Notes: generated by a model from the letters alone, not told the origin. Counted from the stretch's first letter, positions 1-23,001 are shown. The stretch is 64,000 nucleotides of DNA from Cololabis saira (GCF_033807715.1 NC_084591.1:45026368-45090367); one strand, 5' to 3'. Made by a program: numbers and translations.

Positions 1-779
1 TAACTTACATAAATTAAAACTGGATGAACTTAATTTCTCTTTTAACCATATGAAAATACCACATACATATAAAAAAAGAAAAAAATGAAATAACAATAAT
101 AATTGTAAACACAACAGAGAACATGTTATGGTTCTGGTTCTCTGGGTTTTGTTGTAGTGTCCTTGAACCGGTTGACATCCGTCATGCTGTTCTGTCACGT
201 AATCGTGACCATCGATCCAGTTTCTCAGTGATGTGAAGCAGCTTTAGAGAAAAAGTGGACTAGAAACATTTATTCATTATTTAATTAATTATTTATGAAT
301 TAATTTTCACACATTTAACAATTATATATTTAAAATATATTTACACAAATGTGTGTATCATGCCCTTAAACTACTATGTACACTCTTATTTTAGTATTAA
401 CAACCTCCATTTCTGTGAAAAAAAAACAATATTAGCTAAGAATAACATTTCCCTAGAGTCATAGCAATTGAATATATCTAATATGTAGTGCATCTGAAAT
501 AGTAACTACATTTTATAGAGATGATATATGTTAAGGAATTGTAAATATGTTTGTTTATTTAGGATACTTTATTTAACATCATTTAACTGACTGATGTATT
601 CACAGTGATTCAATATAAGTTGTAAATGTACCTGTTTACCATTCAAAAGCACAATATATTTAACGGTTTACTTCCACGTCCATTGAAATGTTAAATAAAG
701 TTTATAAATAAAAAAATTTAAAAAAACAGATCCGCGATCGGAGCACTCGTCACGTGATCAGGATCTCCGCTCGTCACTC
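1..779. other. AT-rich flank, no gene seen
   Basis: No open frame with recognisable protein features and no RNA gene was seen. The stretch is AT-rich with short A runs. A TTAAATAAAGTTTATAAA-like string near 690-712 resembles one that recurs at 43265 and 58470 inside other repeats, so part of this flank is probably an old repeat. Confidence 0.5.
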
Positions 780-1793
780 GGCCGCGTTCAGACTGCAGGC
801 AAATCTGATTCATATCTGATTCCTTCTCATATCCGATTTTCAGGGCTGACTGTCCACACTGTTTTTAGCAAGAGTCCAAATCGGATCTGGCTCTGTTCAG
901 ACTGGGCCACATCATTGACTGATCTGACGGGTTGCCGTAGCACGTAGCACGTCGGAGCGGAGGCGTCACTCAGCGCGTGTATTGTGTGAAGTCATGTAAT
1001 TGCGACATCAAAAACAATAACAATACGTGCGTCCTGCCCACCCGATCAAAGGTTATGGGGATCCTTTATTTTTTTATAATTTTATTTTTTTATATATATA
1101 TACAAAAAAAACAAAATATCTGTACCGTTTCTGATTGGGTCGGCACTGCGCATCATTTTTAGACACAACAATGAACGCATACCGCAAAAGTTGTGTCTCG
1201 GCGGAGGGACCCGGCGTCCCAGCAAAATGAGAAACAGAGAAAAGTGTTCAGAACAAAACCACCAGCAAACTAACAAACCAACCAACAAAGCTCAGAGTTA
1301 ACAAAACGAACCAGCAATGAACAACTGGCAGCCTCTCCTCCTGATGAGCTGACGGGCTGCAGGTTCAGGCTCACAGCGCGACTGAAGGCTGATTTATGGT
1401 TCCGCGTTACACCGACGCAGAGCCTACGGCGTAGGGTACGCGGCGACCCGCACCGTACGTGGAAATGCGGTCTTTTTTTCTGCTATTAAAACATGATTTG
1501 TAATGTGAATTTGCAACACTCAAACTACAAATAATAGTTTTTGACGTGACATCAGAGATTGTACATGCTCTCTGTGAAAGGAGGAGTAGCTCCACAACTG
1601 GAAATGGGCGGGTAGTTTGGCGCATTCATGGGTCTGGGACAGTCATATCCGATCTGAGTGTTTGGAGCTGTTCAGACTGAGGCGCATCTGCGGATCTCAT
1701 GCGGTTTGGGACTGTTCAGACTTCAAAAGAGTCATCCAGTTTCAATCTGGATGGGCTAAAAATCGGATATTGGCTGGCAGTCTGAACGCGGCC
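780..1793. mobile_element. Non-autonomous DNA transposon (MITE), copy 1
   Basis: The ends are inverted: GGCCGCGTTCAGACTGC on the left and its complement on the right at 1777-1793. The first ~240 bp and last ~200 bp match the shorter copy at 21100-21669, so this is one family. Relative to that copy, about 500 bp (roughly 1023-1585) is extra. Within it, 1388-1460 matches one half of the palindromic MITE seen at 39098 and 41415, so another element has inserted. No transposase is encoded. The superfamily is unclear because no convincing target duplication is visible. Confidence 0.75.
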
Positions 1794-2362
1794 TATGACG
1801 TAGAGGGGATGCCCAGGGAATTCCCTGTGTTTGACGGAATGGGAGAATGGTTAAAACAATTAATTTAAATATCGCCTGTCTCCACTTCCTGGTTCTAAAG
1901 AAACTAAAAATGATATGTTGTGGCTGGACGACGCTCTGGCTAAGGTCTTGTTAGGTTAATGCACCACTTATGATTGGTTAGAAGTAGGAAACGCTTGTGG
2001 TTTTTGCTAAAAATAATAATTTCACATCACTTATGCCACCTCCGTCGTCATGGCGACAGCAAACAACATGGTTAAATACTCTAATTTACGTTAAATACTA
2101 GAAAATACGTTTAAATACTTGCCTTCAAAATACTGTTAAAAATCATCAAAACACAATTTAAGCACTGTTAAAACAGCGTTAAAAACATGCTTTTACAAAC
2201 TGACAGTAACAAACAGTAACTTGCGCGTAAAAAACTCATAACTTAGCCACTATAATAAAGAATAATATATACATAATAATAATGTGATAATCCGTGTATA
2301 TATCACGGCAACGGATCCCATTGACTTCGCAAAGGTACAATATCCGTGGTGCTCACACGGAA
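1794..2362. other. Intergenic, no gene seen
   Basis: AT-rich DNA with no recognisable gene. Short repeated phrases such as TTAAATACT recur between 2070 and 2130 but do not form a clear array. Confidence 0.4.
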
Positions 2363-2910
2363 TTATACCATTTCCATGTTGGTGTCACGGAAAATAGCGG
2401 TGTGAGGTCGTGGGCATTTCACGGATTTTTGTGAGATCAGGTTGAGTAACACAGACACGGTGCATCCACTTGTACATGGCATTGTCCAGCCAGCTGGGGT
2501 GCTATTTCCTAGCAATATTTTAAAGTGTAATGGCTTGGGGTATAAAGGACTTGTTTGACATGTTTTTGGTGAACAAGGGGGGGGGGGGGCTGATGGCAAC
2601 AGATGGCAACAAATTAAAACAAGAGGTAAGTGGGAGCCTCTCATCAGCCACAATGGCCTTTGCCTTGTTTGTTACCCGTTTCTATATCTGCTTTGGAGGC
2701 TGGTAGGGTGGCTGTTGTTACTGTCCTCCTAACAGATCTCTTTTGTGCCTCAGAGGCATTCCCAAACCAGCAGATGATGCAGAAAGTTAAAACACTTTCA
2801 ATAAAAGCACGATAAAACATGTGGACCATTTTGCCATTAACATTAAAAGACAACAGTTTATTTAAAAAGAAACTGTTGTTGAGCCTTAGTGCACAGGCAG
2901 ACTGGATCAC
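2363..2910 (-). pseudogene. Degenerate LINE reverse-transcriptase C-terminal fragment
   Basis: The minus-strand reading of 2910-2644 contains MVHMFYRAFIESVLTF followed by CWFGNASEAQKRS. This resembles the region after the reverse transcriptase core in jockey/CR1/L2-type fish LINEs, where a 'FYRSFIESVLSF..ISWFGN' string is common. Downstream minus frames (2653-2363) are interrupted and only loosely similar to the tail of such proteins. A G run at 2578-2589 lies inside. No intact element boundaries were found, so this is an old truncated copy. The family assignment rests on remembered motifs only. Confidence 0.5.
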
Positions 2911-3102
2911 TTCTCCGTTGATAAAAGTGTATATAAAATCATGATTTTCACCAGGTACAAAGAGGAAGGGGTTTAGCGGCTTTTAGCGGCCTGCAGATAA
3001 CACTATTGGGTGAATGGGTAGATTTGCTCACCGTATATTTATGTACCGAAATGGGCAGCTAATTATATGTGTATGTATGCATGGGTATATCTATGTGTAT
3101 GT

Positions 3103-3711
<609 letters not shown>

Positions 3712-3713
<2 letters not shown>

Positions 3714-3714
3714 G

Positions 3715-3807
<93 letters not shown>
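3712..3807. repeat. (AT)n microsatellite
   Basis: A TA dinucleotide tract with one T insertion near 3780, adjoining the end of duplication unit 1. Confidence 0.95.
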
Positions 3808-3812
<5 letters not shown>

Positions 3813-4036
3813 AGTAAAAACAAATATTTATAAATAAAAAACAAAAGCAAAAGCAAATCAACAAGCCTCAAGGATTAGGAGGAAGTCGTAGATTTATGTA
3901 ATCCTAACCCTTATTTATATTATCATCGTCAGCACTTGACTTTTACAAAATCTTATCCCAATGTGGAATAACTGTTTGGAATACTTTCACACACTATAGT
4001 GCACATTATCTTGTACTGTGTGTTATTGTTAACCAG

Positions 4037-4529
4037 ATGTTACAATAACAGTGCATTTACAACACTTAGGGGAAATTGTGACTTGCATTTTCATATTACT
4101 ATAAAAACATAGTTTGAGACCCAGATCTTTATGTATAATCAACAACAAAGTAACACAAGCAAATGTAAGAAGCAGATATGCTGATATAAAGACAGCGAAG
4201 CGGTTTGAAGGATCTGTGAGGTAAATTAAGTTAGCGATGACACTCTTGCTGTCAGTGAAATGTGAGCAGGCATGTCGCCTGTGTAAACAGCTGCAGTAAT
4301 TCAAATTAGAGCATATGCATTCCTTCAGCTTTGTATACCCCATAAAAGACATAAAGCATACTAAATTCTATTAGGTTGGATTAATTATGATCAGTACAGA
4401 AAACGAGATATTGCCCAAGGATTTTTGTTATTTTTTATTATGAAATCAGCCCTCTATACAATTGCAAGTAATGCTCAAAAATGTCTGCACACTTTTTAGC
4501 CCTTTCTTTTATGCCTTTTTTTGGTCAAG
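4037..4529. repeat. Direct duplication, unit 2
   Basis: Near-identical to 3237-3713, including the minus-strand open frame (4352-4080) with the same hydrophobic helix. It has a small insertion around 4065-4095 and a deletion near 4365 relative to unit 1. It ends about 140 bp upstream of the candidate myosin promoter elements, so it may be duplicated upstream regulatory DNA rather than a gene. Confidence 0.8.
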
Positions 4530-4668
4530 GTTCTATAGACATATTCTTGATATAAAGTAGCAAATTCATCAAAGACTCTCTTAGACTCTGAAAGCCAATA
4601 TTAGCATATCCTTGTACAATATGCTTCAGCGGAAATCTCCATCCTACCGTAATACACACCACTTTTGG

Positions 4669-4745
4669 CATGTGTCCCAAATATAACTGATGCCAAGTAA
4701 GCATCCTGGATTCAATATAAGGGGTCCAAGTCAACGCAGCAGTGT
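4669..4745 (+). promoter_or_regulatory. Candidate myosin heavy chain core promoter
   Basis: A TATA-like AATATAAGG lies at 4714-4722. Upstream are an E-box CATGTG (4669-4674) and an A/T-rich CCAAATATAA (4677-4686) that resembles a CArG/MEF2-type muscle element. A transcription start about 25-30 bp downstream, near 4745, would place a short first exon ending at the splice donor at 4779. The position fits the known layout of skeletal myosin genes, which have non-coding 5' exons. This is inferred from motifs only. Confidence 0.4.
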
Positions 4746-4778
4746 GTGGTAGAAGATCCCTGAAGATTCCGGCTTGTG
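4745..4778 (+). other. Candidate 5'UTR exon 1 of the myosin gene
   Basis: The exon is bounded by the predicted start downstream of the TATA-like box and by a donor GTAGGT at 4779. Vertebrate sarcomeric myosin genes usually have two short non-coding first exons. The exact start is a guess. Confidence 0.35.
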
Positions 4779-4916
4779 GTAGGTTTAATCGCTCTCTTTA
4801 AGAGCTGTTTACTCATTACTTAAAATATTTATCTATTACCTGACCGGCTGCATGTTTGAGAAATGTTAAAGACTTTTTAAACTTTTAAATTAAGTACATT
4901 TTGTCTTTTTCAACAG

Positions 4917-4955
4917 AATTAAAGACTACATCAGACTTGTAACAGAGAGGGTCAG
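4917..4955 (+). other. Candidate 5'UTR exon 2 of the myosin gene
   Basis: A pyrimidine-rich acceptor (TTTGTCTTTTTCAACAG) precedes a 39-bp segment that ends in CAG followed by the donor GTATGG at 4956. The next exon would be the one starting at 8781, whose acceptor is TATCTCGCAG. This fits the usual non-coding exon 2 of skeletal myosin genes. Confidence 0.4.
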
Positions 4956-5107
4956 GTATGGAAATCAATTTTGATAATTTTGATAATACAATTTTGATCA
5001 TTTGATCATTTGATATTTTGCTTTAAATATTAGTTTAAAGCAGAAAAGTACGATTAAACAAGTATTAATTAACAAGACTGCAAGATAGCAAGATAAATCC
5101 TGCAATT

Positions 5108-8100
5108 GTGAAGCACCGCGGTTTTAAACTTTTAAGGACAGTGAACCAGGCTCGTATTCTGTGGGACCCACGAGCTAAACCAAGCGGGTTGTTAGGCGGA
5201 CATTTAAATATTCGAAGTGCTATTCCAAAAAGTGAACAACTACAACATCTTCTATATGAATCAAACTTGGACTTCCTATGCTTATCAGAGACATGGCTAC
5301 ATGTAAACTCCCCTGCTGACGTTTTAAAAGTGCACGGCTATAATATGTTCAGACGGGACAGAAATGAGGGCCGGGGTGGGGGTTTGTTATTTTATGTCAA
5401 GGACAGTATAAACTGTAAGCAGATACAATGGTCTTGTATTAACGACTTGGAATGTATTGGCCTCAAATTAACCCTTTCAACCCAAATGTCATTTACTATG
5501 ATTGGAATTTAATAATAATAATAATGACTTGGATTTATATAGTGCCCTTCAAGGCACCCAGAGTGCTTTTACAGAAATCATTATTCATTCATACACATTC
5601 TCTCTGGTGGTGAGCTACATTTGTAGCCACAGCTGCCCTGGGGCAGACTGATGGAAGCGTGGCTGCCATATCACACCTAACAGCCCCTCCGACCACCACC
5701 AACATTCATACACATTCACACGGGGCAAGGTGGGTAAGGTGTCTTGCCCAAGGACACTACGACAGCAAACTGGGACAGAGCGGGATTTGAACTGCCGACC
5801 TTCCGATCATTGGACGACCCGCTCAATCACCTGAGCTACTGCCGCCCCATTTATAGACCACCATCTCTAAAAAGGTGTTTTATGATAAGTTGAATGCTCT
5901 CATTAAAGAGTGTGATACTAATAGTGAGGTAATTTTATTAGGAGATTTTAATATAAATTGGAATGATAAAGCAAAAGGGAAAGAGTTAAAATGTGTGACA
6001 AGCAATTATGATTTTCAGCAGGTTATTGAAGGACCAACCAGGATAACTAGTTCTTCAGAAACGCTTATTGATCTGGCATTCACTAACAGACCAGAAAGAA
6101 TGAAGAAGTGTTACAATCTGGTTACTGGATTGTCTGACCACAATATGATTCTGATTGTGAGAAAGCTCACAAAAAGTAGATTTAACTTACCAGCTTACAC
6201 AAAATCAGTACAGTATAAAATCCCTAATTCTCATATAACCAATCTTGAAAATGCAATTAAAGAAATAAATTGGAATGAGCACCTTGTACACATAAATATG
6301 GAGGATAACTGTAATTCTTTTATGGCTGAACTTCACACAATTATGAACAGTTTTATGAGGAAAGTAAAACGCAAACCAGGCCAAAGAAATTATCTACCAT
6401 GGTTAAATGAAAAAATACGGTCACTCATGAAACAAAGGGACCATGCTCTCAAGAATAAGGTGGAACATGAGAGGCGTTTATTCACCACATTAAGAAATAA
6501 GGTTGTAAAAGAACTCAGAAAGGCTAAAGCAACATTTTTCATTAATGCAATTAGTGAAGCGAGGGGTAATACCAAAGAAATCTGGCAGAATTTGAAGAAA
6601 TTAACAGGGAAACACATCAGTAATAGAACAATTGAACTAAATATAGAAGGAAATGTGACCAGTGATCCAGGTAAAGTGGCAGCGGTATTTAATACTTATT
6701 TTATTGATTCTATAAAAAGTTTGACTCAGAATTTCTCTAGTTCAAATTATCCTGTTATTCCTCTAAATATTGATGCTCCCAGTCTATCGTTTAGAGAAGT
6801 GACCAACTCCAAAGTACATGCGATTATTTCCTCTCTCAAATGTTCAAGAGCAAAGGATGTATATGGGATGGATACAGTTTTTATCAAAACTCATAAGGAC
6901 GCACTCATTCCCCCTATATCAAATATTGTTAATTGGTCCATCAATGAAGGAGTGTTTCCAGGTGCCTGGAAAACGGCAATAATTACACCCGTCTTTAAAT
7001 CAGGTGATCATATGGCTATTAGTAATTACAGACCTATTAGTATTCTTCCGGCAGTATCCAAAATGGATTTCTGAACAGATAACATTATATTTGAATGGTA
7101 CTTCCTTCTCACTGCATCCTATGCAATTTGGATTTCGAAGACATCATTCTACAGAAACTGAAAATTGTTTTCTTCTGGAAAATATTAAAGCTGAATTGGA
7201 CAAGGGAGGTGTGGTGGGCGCCATCTTCCTTGATTTAAAGAAAGCCTTTGACATAGTCGATCATGAGGTATTAATTACCAAATTGTCAAAGTTTAATTTT
7301 TCACCAAATGTAATTAAATGGATAAAATCATATTTAACAGATAGAAAGCAATGTGTTCGCATTGACAATAAAACTTCACAATTGGTTGATAATAATATTG
7401 GTGTACCTCAGGGTTCAACTTTGGGTCCTTTGTTGTTTAGTCTGTATATTAATTTACCTGAAGTTTGTCCACCTACGGTAATTTGTCAGATGTACGCTGA
7501 CGACACAGTCATTTATCTACATGCTAAAAATAAGAAGGAAGCTGCAGAGGAACTAACAGCCTCAATGATCAATATCACTAATTGGTTGACAAATTCTTGT
7601 TTACTCCTCAACGTTGATAAAACTATGTATGTTTTTTTCAAAGTCTGCAAATAGAGATCCAGATCCAGATGTTTTTGTAGCAGGGAAAAGATTATCAATT
7701 GCCCATGAGATCAAATATTTAGGCATTGTAATAGATTCACAACTCACATTTAAAACCCAAGTTAAAGAAGTTGTGAATAGAATTAAATTTAATCTGGTAA
7801 ATTTTAAACACATCAGGAATAATCTAACAATTGAGGCTGCAAAATGATACATCAACGCTATGATTCTCTCGCACATGAACTATAGGAAAAGTGCCTTTGT
7901 GCCTTTGGGCACTTTTATGTTTTTTCGAAAAACATAAAACAGTGGTTACTAGACAATCAAACATGCTGTCATAATCTGGTATAGGGCTCAGTTTATTGTT
8001 TTTATACCTGTTTGTTTGTATGTGTTTTTATGTGAGCTAATGTGTTTGTGTGCTATAATTCTTTTATGTTGTCTGTCATTATTCGGAGTGTCATGGTTTT

Positions 8101-8276
8101 ACTAATTGTTTATACTCTGTGTTTTAAGGTTTTAGTGTGTGTTTTTACATATGCCATCAACCTGCCAGGGACTGCAGATGTAAATTAGCCTGTATGGCTA
8201 AATCTGGCACATTTACATGATGAACTCATGTCAATCAATGTGCGTTGTCCCTTTTAAATAAATAAATAAAATAAAT
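5108..8276 (+). mobile_element. CR1/L2/jockey-type LINE, broken, split by a SINE
   Basis: A non-LTR retrotransposon in sense orientation within the 5'UTR intron of the myosin gene. An AP-endonuclease domain starts in 5108-5507 (GHLNIRSAIP, FLCLSETWL, RRDRNEGRGGGLLFYV) and resumes after the SINE at about 5850 (IYRPP, LGDFNINW, GLSDHNMI). Reverse transcriptase follows in 6800-7650 with NYRPISILP, LDLKKAFDIVDHEVL, GVPQGSTLGPLLF and the catalytic YADDT. The coding frame shifts near 7060 and near 7640 and has a stop at 7846, so the copy is dead. The 3' end is an A-rich AAATAAAT tail at 8254-8276. The 5' end is not defined and may lie slightly upstream. Confidence 0.85.
5511..5848 (-). mobile_element. 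tRNA-derived SINE inserted in the LINE
   Basis: Read on the minus strand it starts with a tRNA-like head (GGGGCGGCAGTAGCTCAGGT, then a B-box-like GCAGTTCAAATCCC) and ends in (ATT)n. It matches the plus-strand SINE at 23003-23351 over almost its whole length. It splits the LINE endonuclease between the Ile and Tyr of its GIYRPP motif. ATTTA flanks on both sides fit a target-site duplication. Confidence 0.85.
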
Positions 8277-8281
8277 AAAAG

Positions 8282-8610
8282 AGCAGCACAGTGGCTTAGT
8301 GGTTAGCACTGTTGCCTCACAGCAAGAAGGTCCGCGGTTCGACTCCCAGGCCCAGCAGGGTGTTTCTGTGTGGAGTTTGCATGTTCTCCCGCGTGCTTGC
8401 GTGGGTTTCCTCCGGGTACTCCGGTTTCCTCCCACAGTCCAAAAACATGCATGCTAGGTTAATTGGTGATTCTAAATTGCCCGTAGGGGTGAGTGTGAGT
8501 ATGTCTGTCTGTCTGTATATGTGGCTCTGTGATGGATAGGCTCCAGCAGACCCCGGTGACCCTGCAAAGGATAAAGCGGGTATAGATAATGGATGGATGG
8601 ATGGATGGAT
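8282..8610 (+). mobile_element. tRNA-derived SINE with (GGAT)n tail
   Basis: The head has an A-box-like TGGCTTAGTGGTTAG and a B-box-like GGTTCGACTCC. The body includes TGCATGTTCTCCCGCGTG and GTGGGTTTCCTCCGGGTACT, strings I recognise from a SINE family that is widespread in teleosts. The tail is (GGAT)n. It inserted directly at the A-rich tail of the upstream LINE and lies about 170 bp before the first coding exon of the myosin gene. Confidence 0.85.
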
Positions 8611-8795
8611 AATTAACAAGATGAAATTCTGAACAAGCATGTGCTTTGGAGTGATTAACATACAAATGATCTTAATCTAGTATGTTAATATGATTGATAA
8701 ATATGATTCCCCAGTGCTCACTAAAAAGAGGTAAATCTTTAAACAGTTAGATGGGAAAACAATCTTTTGTTATCTCGCAGACATAAGCTGCCACC

Positions 8796-19960
<11,165 letters not shown>

Positions 19961-20016
19961 AGTACCTCAGCTGATGGTTTGTTTCTAATCATATAATATG
20001 ATGTGAAATATACTAC

Positions 20017-20022
20017 AATAAA
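20017..20022 (+). terminator. Myosin polyadenylation signal
   Basis: AATAAA lies 57 bp after the stop codon, followed by a T-rich stretch from about 20036. This gives the short 3'UTR usual for skeletal myosin genes. Confidence 0.75.
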
Positions 20023-20310
20023 ATGTTTGATTCTATTTGTCTTTTGTTTTGTTTTTGACTCAAGAGATTTACAAATTGCAATCTGTCTTGCTATCTATGC
20101 ACTCACACCTTAAATGAAACAAGAAAACATGTCAGATACTTCATTGGATCCCATCTCCATCCATCCATCCATTTTCTTCCGCTTATCCGGATCCGGGTCG
20201 CGGGGGCAGCAGTCTCACCAGAGATGCCCAGACTTCCTTCACCCCAGACACTTCCTCCAGCTCTTCCGAGGGGAGGCCGAGGCGTTCTCAGGCCAGCCGA
20301 GAGATATAGA

Positions 20311-20709
20311 CTACGTTCACACTGCAGGCCTTAATGCTCAATTCCGATTTTTTTCCCATATTCGATTTTTTTGTGTGGCTGTTCACATCATCTTTTAAAA
20401 TGTGTCCTATATCAGACTCAAGTGTGAACGCATCGCGGCCCTGAACTGACCCGCATGCGCAGAGGAACAATAACAAAGACGTCACACGCAGCACGCTGTA
20501 TGTTGGGCTAAAGGTAGCTCCGCTCCCCGGAGTGTCAGCTCCGCTCCCCGGAGTGTCAGGCTCCTCTTCGCCTGTGTCGACAGAGCTATCAAGCAGCTCT
20601 AGCGGCTGACAGCTGGGTTTATCACCTAACACACGGTCCAGCTCGTTGTAAAACGGGCAGGTTATGAGACCACGACCGCTTCGCTGATTTGAATCCTTAG
20701 CTTCTTTAT

Positions 20710-20740
<31 letters not shown>

Positions 20741-21094
20741 TCGTCTGATCTGAGGTCGTAGGCGAAAAAGAGGTGAGCGCGGGGGAGGGGAGGAGGAGAG
20801 GCGGCCCGGAGGCAACCACGCCGTCTCCCGTGTCTCTCCCCCGCGGCTCGGGGCTCTGCGTGTGACGTCAAAGTCGCATTAATTCCGACCTGGCTGTTCA
20901 CACTGAGGTCGCATTGAAAAACATCAGACCTGTATCCGATTTAGAACCACATATGGAAGCGACCTGAATCTGATTTGAAAAGATCAGATTCCATGTGACT
21001 TGTGCTGTTCACACTGTCATAAACAAATCAGATCTGAGCCACTATGAGCAAAAAATCGGATTTGGGTCACTTGGGAACTGCAGTGTGAACGTAG
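20311..21094. mobile_element. MITE with CTACGTTCACACTGCAG termini
   Basis: Terminal inverted repeats CTACGTTCACACTGCAG (left) and its complement (right, 21078-21094) bound a 784-bp non-coding element. Subterminal strings such as TCCGATTTTTT and AAAAATCGGA are also inverted. The interior is GC-rich and carries a stretch of rDNA. It inserted into Rex3 at an ATAG/ATA site. Possibly hAT-like, but I cannot confirm the target duplication length. Confidence 0.75.
20711..20762 (-). rRNA. Captured fragment of the ITS2/28S rRNA boundary
   Basis: Read on the minus strand, it gives CCTACGACCTCAGATCAGAC, then GAGACAACCCGCTGAATTTA and AGCATATTACTA. This is the well-known start of vertebrate 28S rRNA together with the last bases of ITS2. 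Similarity fades after CATATTACTAA. The GC-rich sequence on the other side (20763-20870) could be ITS2, but I cannot verify that. It is a fragment, not a functional rRNA gene. Confidence 0.8.
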
Positions 21095-21099
21095 CCATA

Positions 21100-21669
21100 G
21101 GCCGCGTTCAGACTGCAGGCAAATCTGATTCATATCTGATTCCTTCTCATATCCATATATATTTTCAGGGCTGACTGTCCACACTGTTTTTAGCAAGTGT
21201 CCAAATCGCATCTGGCTCTGTTCAGACTGGGCCACATCATTGCCTGATCAGACGGGTTGCTGTAGCAACGACGTCGGAGCGGAGGCGTCACCCAGCGCGT
21301 GTATTGTGTGACGTCATGTAATTGCGACAACAAAAACAATAACAAGATGGAGCAGCTGTTTGCAGCTGTTTTCGGCATCTTCCGACTGCTCCATACCTGT
21401 AACGTAGCTCCACAACTCGAAATGGGTGGGTGGTTTGGCACATGGGGCTGGTCTGGCGTCGCATAGAGTGACGTCACGGACAGTCAAAACCGTGTTTGGA
21501 GCTGTTCAGACTTCCCAAATGCGATATGAAACTACCTCCCGGAGGTGGTTTCGATCTGGTTTGCAAAAATGCGGATCTCATGCGGTTTGGGACTGTTCAG
21601 ACTTCAAAAGAGTCATCCAGTTTTGGATGGGCTAAAAATCGGATATTGGCTGGCAGTCTGAACGCGGCC
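21100..21669. mobile_element. Non-autonomous DNA transposon (MITE), copy 2
   Basis: Same family as 780-1793: GGCCGCGTTCAGACTGC and its complement at the ends, 570 bp, no coding capacity. ATA occurs on both sides and matches the intact Rex3 target (ATAG), so this element inserted next to the right end of the neighbouring MITE. Confidence 0.8.
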
Positions 21670-22112
21670 ATAGTCTCTCCAGCATGTCCTGGGTTTTCCC
21701 CGGGGTCTCCTCCCGGAGGGACATGCCTGGAAAACCCTCCCTAGGGAGACGTCCAGGAGGCATCCGATACAGATGTCCAAGCCACATCAGCTGACTCCTC
21801 TCAATGTGAAGGAGCAGCGGCTCAACTCTGAGCTCCTCCCGGGTGACCGAACTCCTCACCCTATCTCTAAGGTAGCGTCCAGCCACCCTGCGCAGGAAAC
21901 TCATCTCGGCCGCTTGTATCTCTGATCTTATCCTTTCGGTCACTACCCAAAGTTCATGACCATAGGTGAGGATAGGTGCGTAGATTGACCGGTAAATCGA
22001 CTTCGCCTTTCAACTCAGCTCCTTCTTCACCACGACGGAACAGTATACCGACCGCATAACAGCTGACGCTGCACCGATCCGTCTGTCAATCTCACGCTCC
22101 ATCGTTCCATTC

Positions 22113-22181
22113 ATGCATGTATGTATGTATGTATGTATGTATGTATGTATGTATGTATGTATGTATGTATGTATGTATGTA
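22113..22181. repeat. (ATGT)n microsatellite
   Basis: An uninterrupted tetranucleotide run adjoining the 5'-truncated end of the Rex3 fragment. Confidence 0.95.
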
Positions 22182-22735
22182 TTGATGAAGCATTCCAACA
22201 GCAAGTAACCCCTGCAGGGACACAACGACGCCTTGCAGATGGCTCCAGCCTCATATTCCCCTCAAGACATTTGACATGCAAGTTCCAGTTCCTGAGGACC
22301 CCTGCCGGGACGAGGACTTGCAGGCAGTGCATTGTCATGCAAGTTCCAGCTCCTGAGGACCCCTGCCGGGACGAGGACTTGCAGGCAGCGCCAGTCTCAT
22401 TCAATGCTCTGGACATTGTCACGCAGGTTCCGGCGTCTTGCATCCCTGCCGAGACAGGCACCGGGGGAGTGGCTTCCACTTCCGGTTCCTGCAGAGACGA
22501 GGACTCGAGACCATATATGGACTTCCTGATCCCTCGGGGGTAGTCCCAGAGCTGAAGAATCACACCTCTGACTGTCTCTCACTGGGCTGGTTTCTTCCTG
22601 TCATTGTTGATTGAACTTTTGTATAAAAACCCTGTGGCCAAATCAATCTGGTTCGGCATATCAACCAGACTTTGGTCTGTGTAGATCCGCCCACTGCCGG
22701 CTGAATAAAAAATTAAAAAAAAAAAATAAAAACTC
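22182..22735. repeat. Unclassified interspersed repeat with a 61-bp tandem pair
   Basis: Two copies of a 61-bp unit (about 22275-22395; GCAAGTTCCAG then CCTGAGGACCCCTGCCGGGA) lie inside. The segment ends in an A-rich tail (AATAAAAAATTAAAAAAAA) near 22706-22730, which suggests a retroelement 3' end. CTTTTGTATAAAAACCC near 22617 looks TATA-like and could be part of an LTR. No protein is recognisable. Confidence 0.4.
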
Positions 22736-22783
22736 ATAAACCACAAAGCGGACTTCTGAAATGGTTTGGTAAATTCCTCAACA

Positions 22784-23001
22784 GTATGTATGTATGTATG
22801 TATGTATGTATGTATGTATGTATGTATGTATGTATGTATGTATGTATGTATGTATGTATGTATGTATGTATGTATGTATGTATGTATGTATGTATGTATG
22901 TATGTATGTATGTATGTATGTATGTATGTATGTATGTATGTATGTATGTATGTATGTATGTATGTATGTATGTATGTATGTATGTATGTATGTATGTATG
23001 T
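22784..23001. repeat. (TATG)n microsatellite
   Basis: A long uninterrupted TATG array. The Met-Tyr-Val-Cys reading frames across it are artefacts. Confidence 0.97.

Larger units (their letters stand above)
20159..22108 (-). mobile_element. Rex3/RTE-like LINE fragment split by two MITEs
   Basis: The two ends (20159-20310 and 21670-22108) are continuous with each other in the intron-18 copy: there, CCAGCCGAGAGACATAGTCT is uninterrupted. Here two MITEs sit between GAGATA and ATAGTCTCTCC. The minus-strand frame 21943-21670 reads MSFLRRVAGRYLRDRVRSSV and RMPPGRLPRE. The (ATGG)n 3' tail lies at 20157-20174. The LINE is a 5'-truncated fragment. Confidence 0.8.

Noticed and set aside
20288..20815. 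175-codon minus-strand frame
   Set aside because: It crosses the Rex3/MITE boundary and the captured rDNA. It has no family features and is a chance frame in GC-rich DNA.
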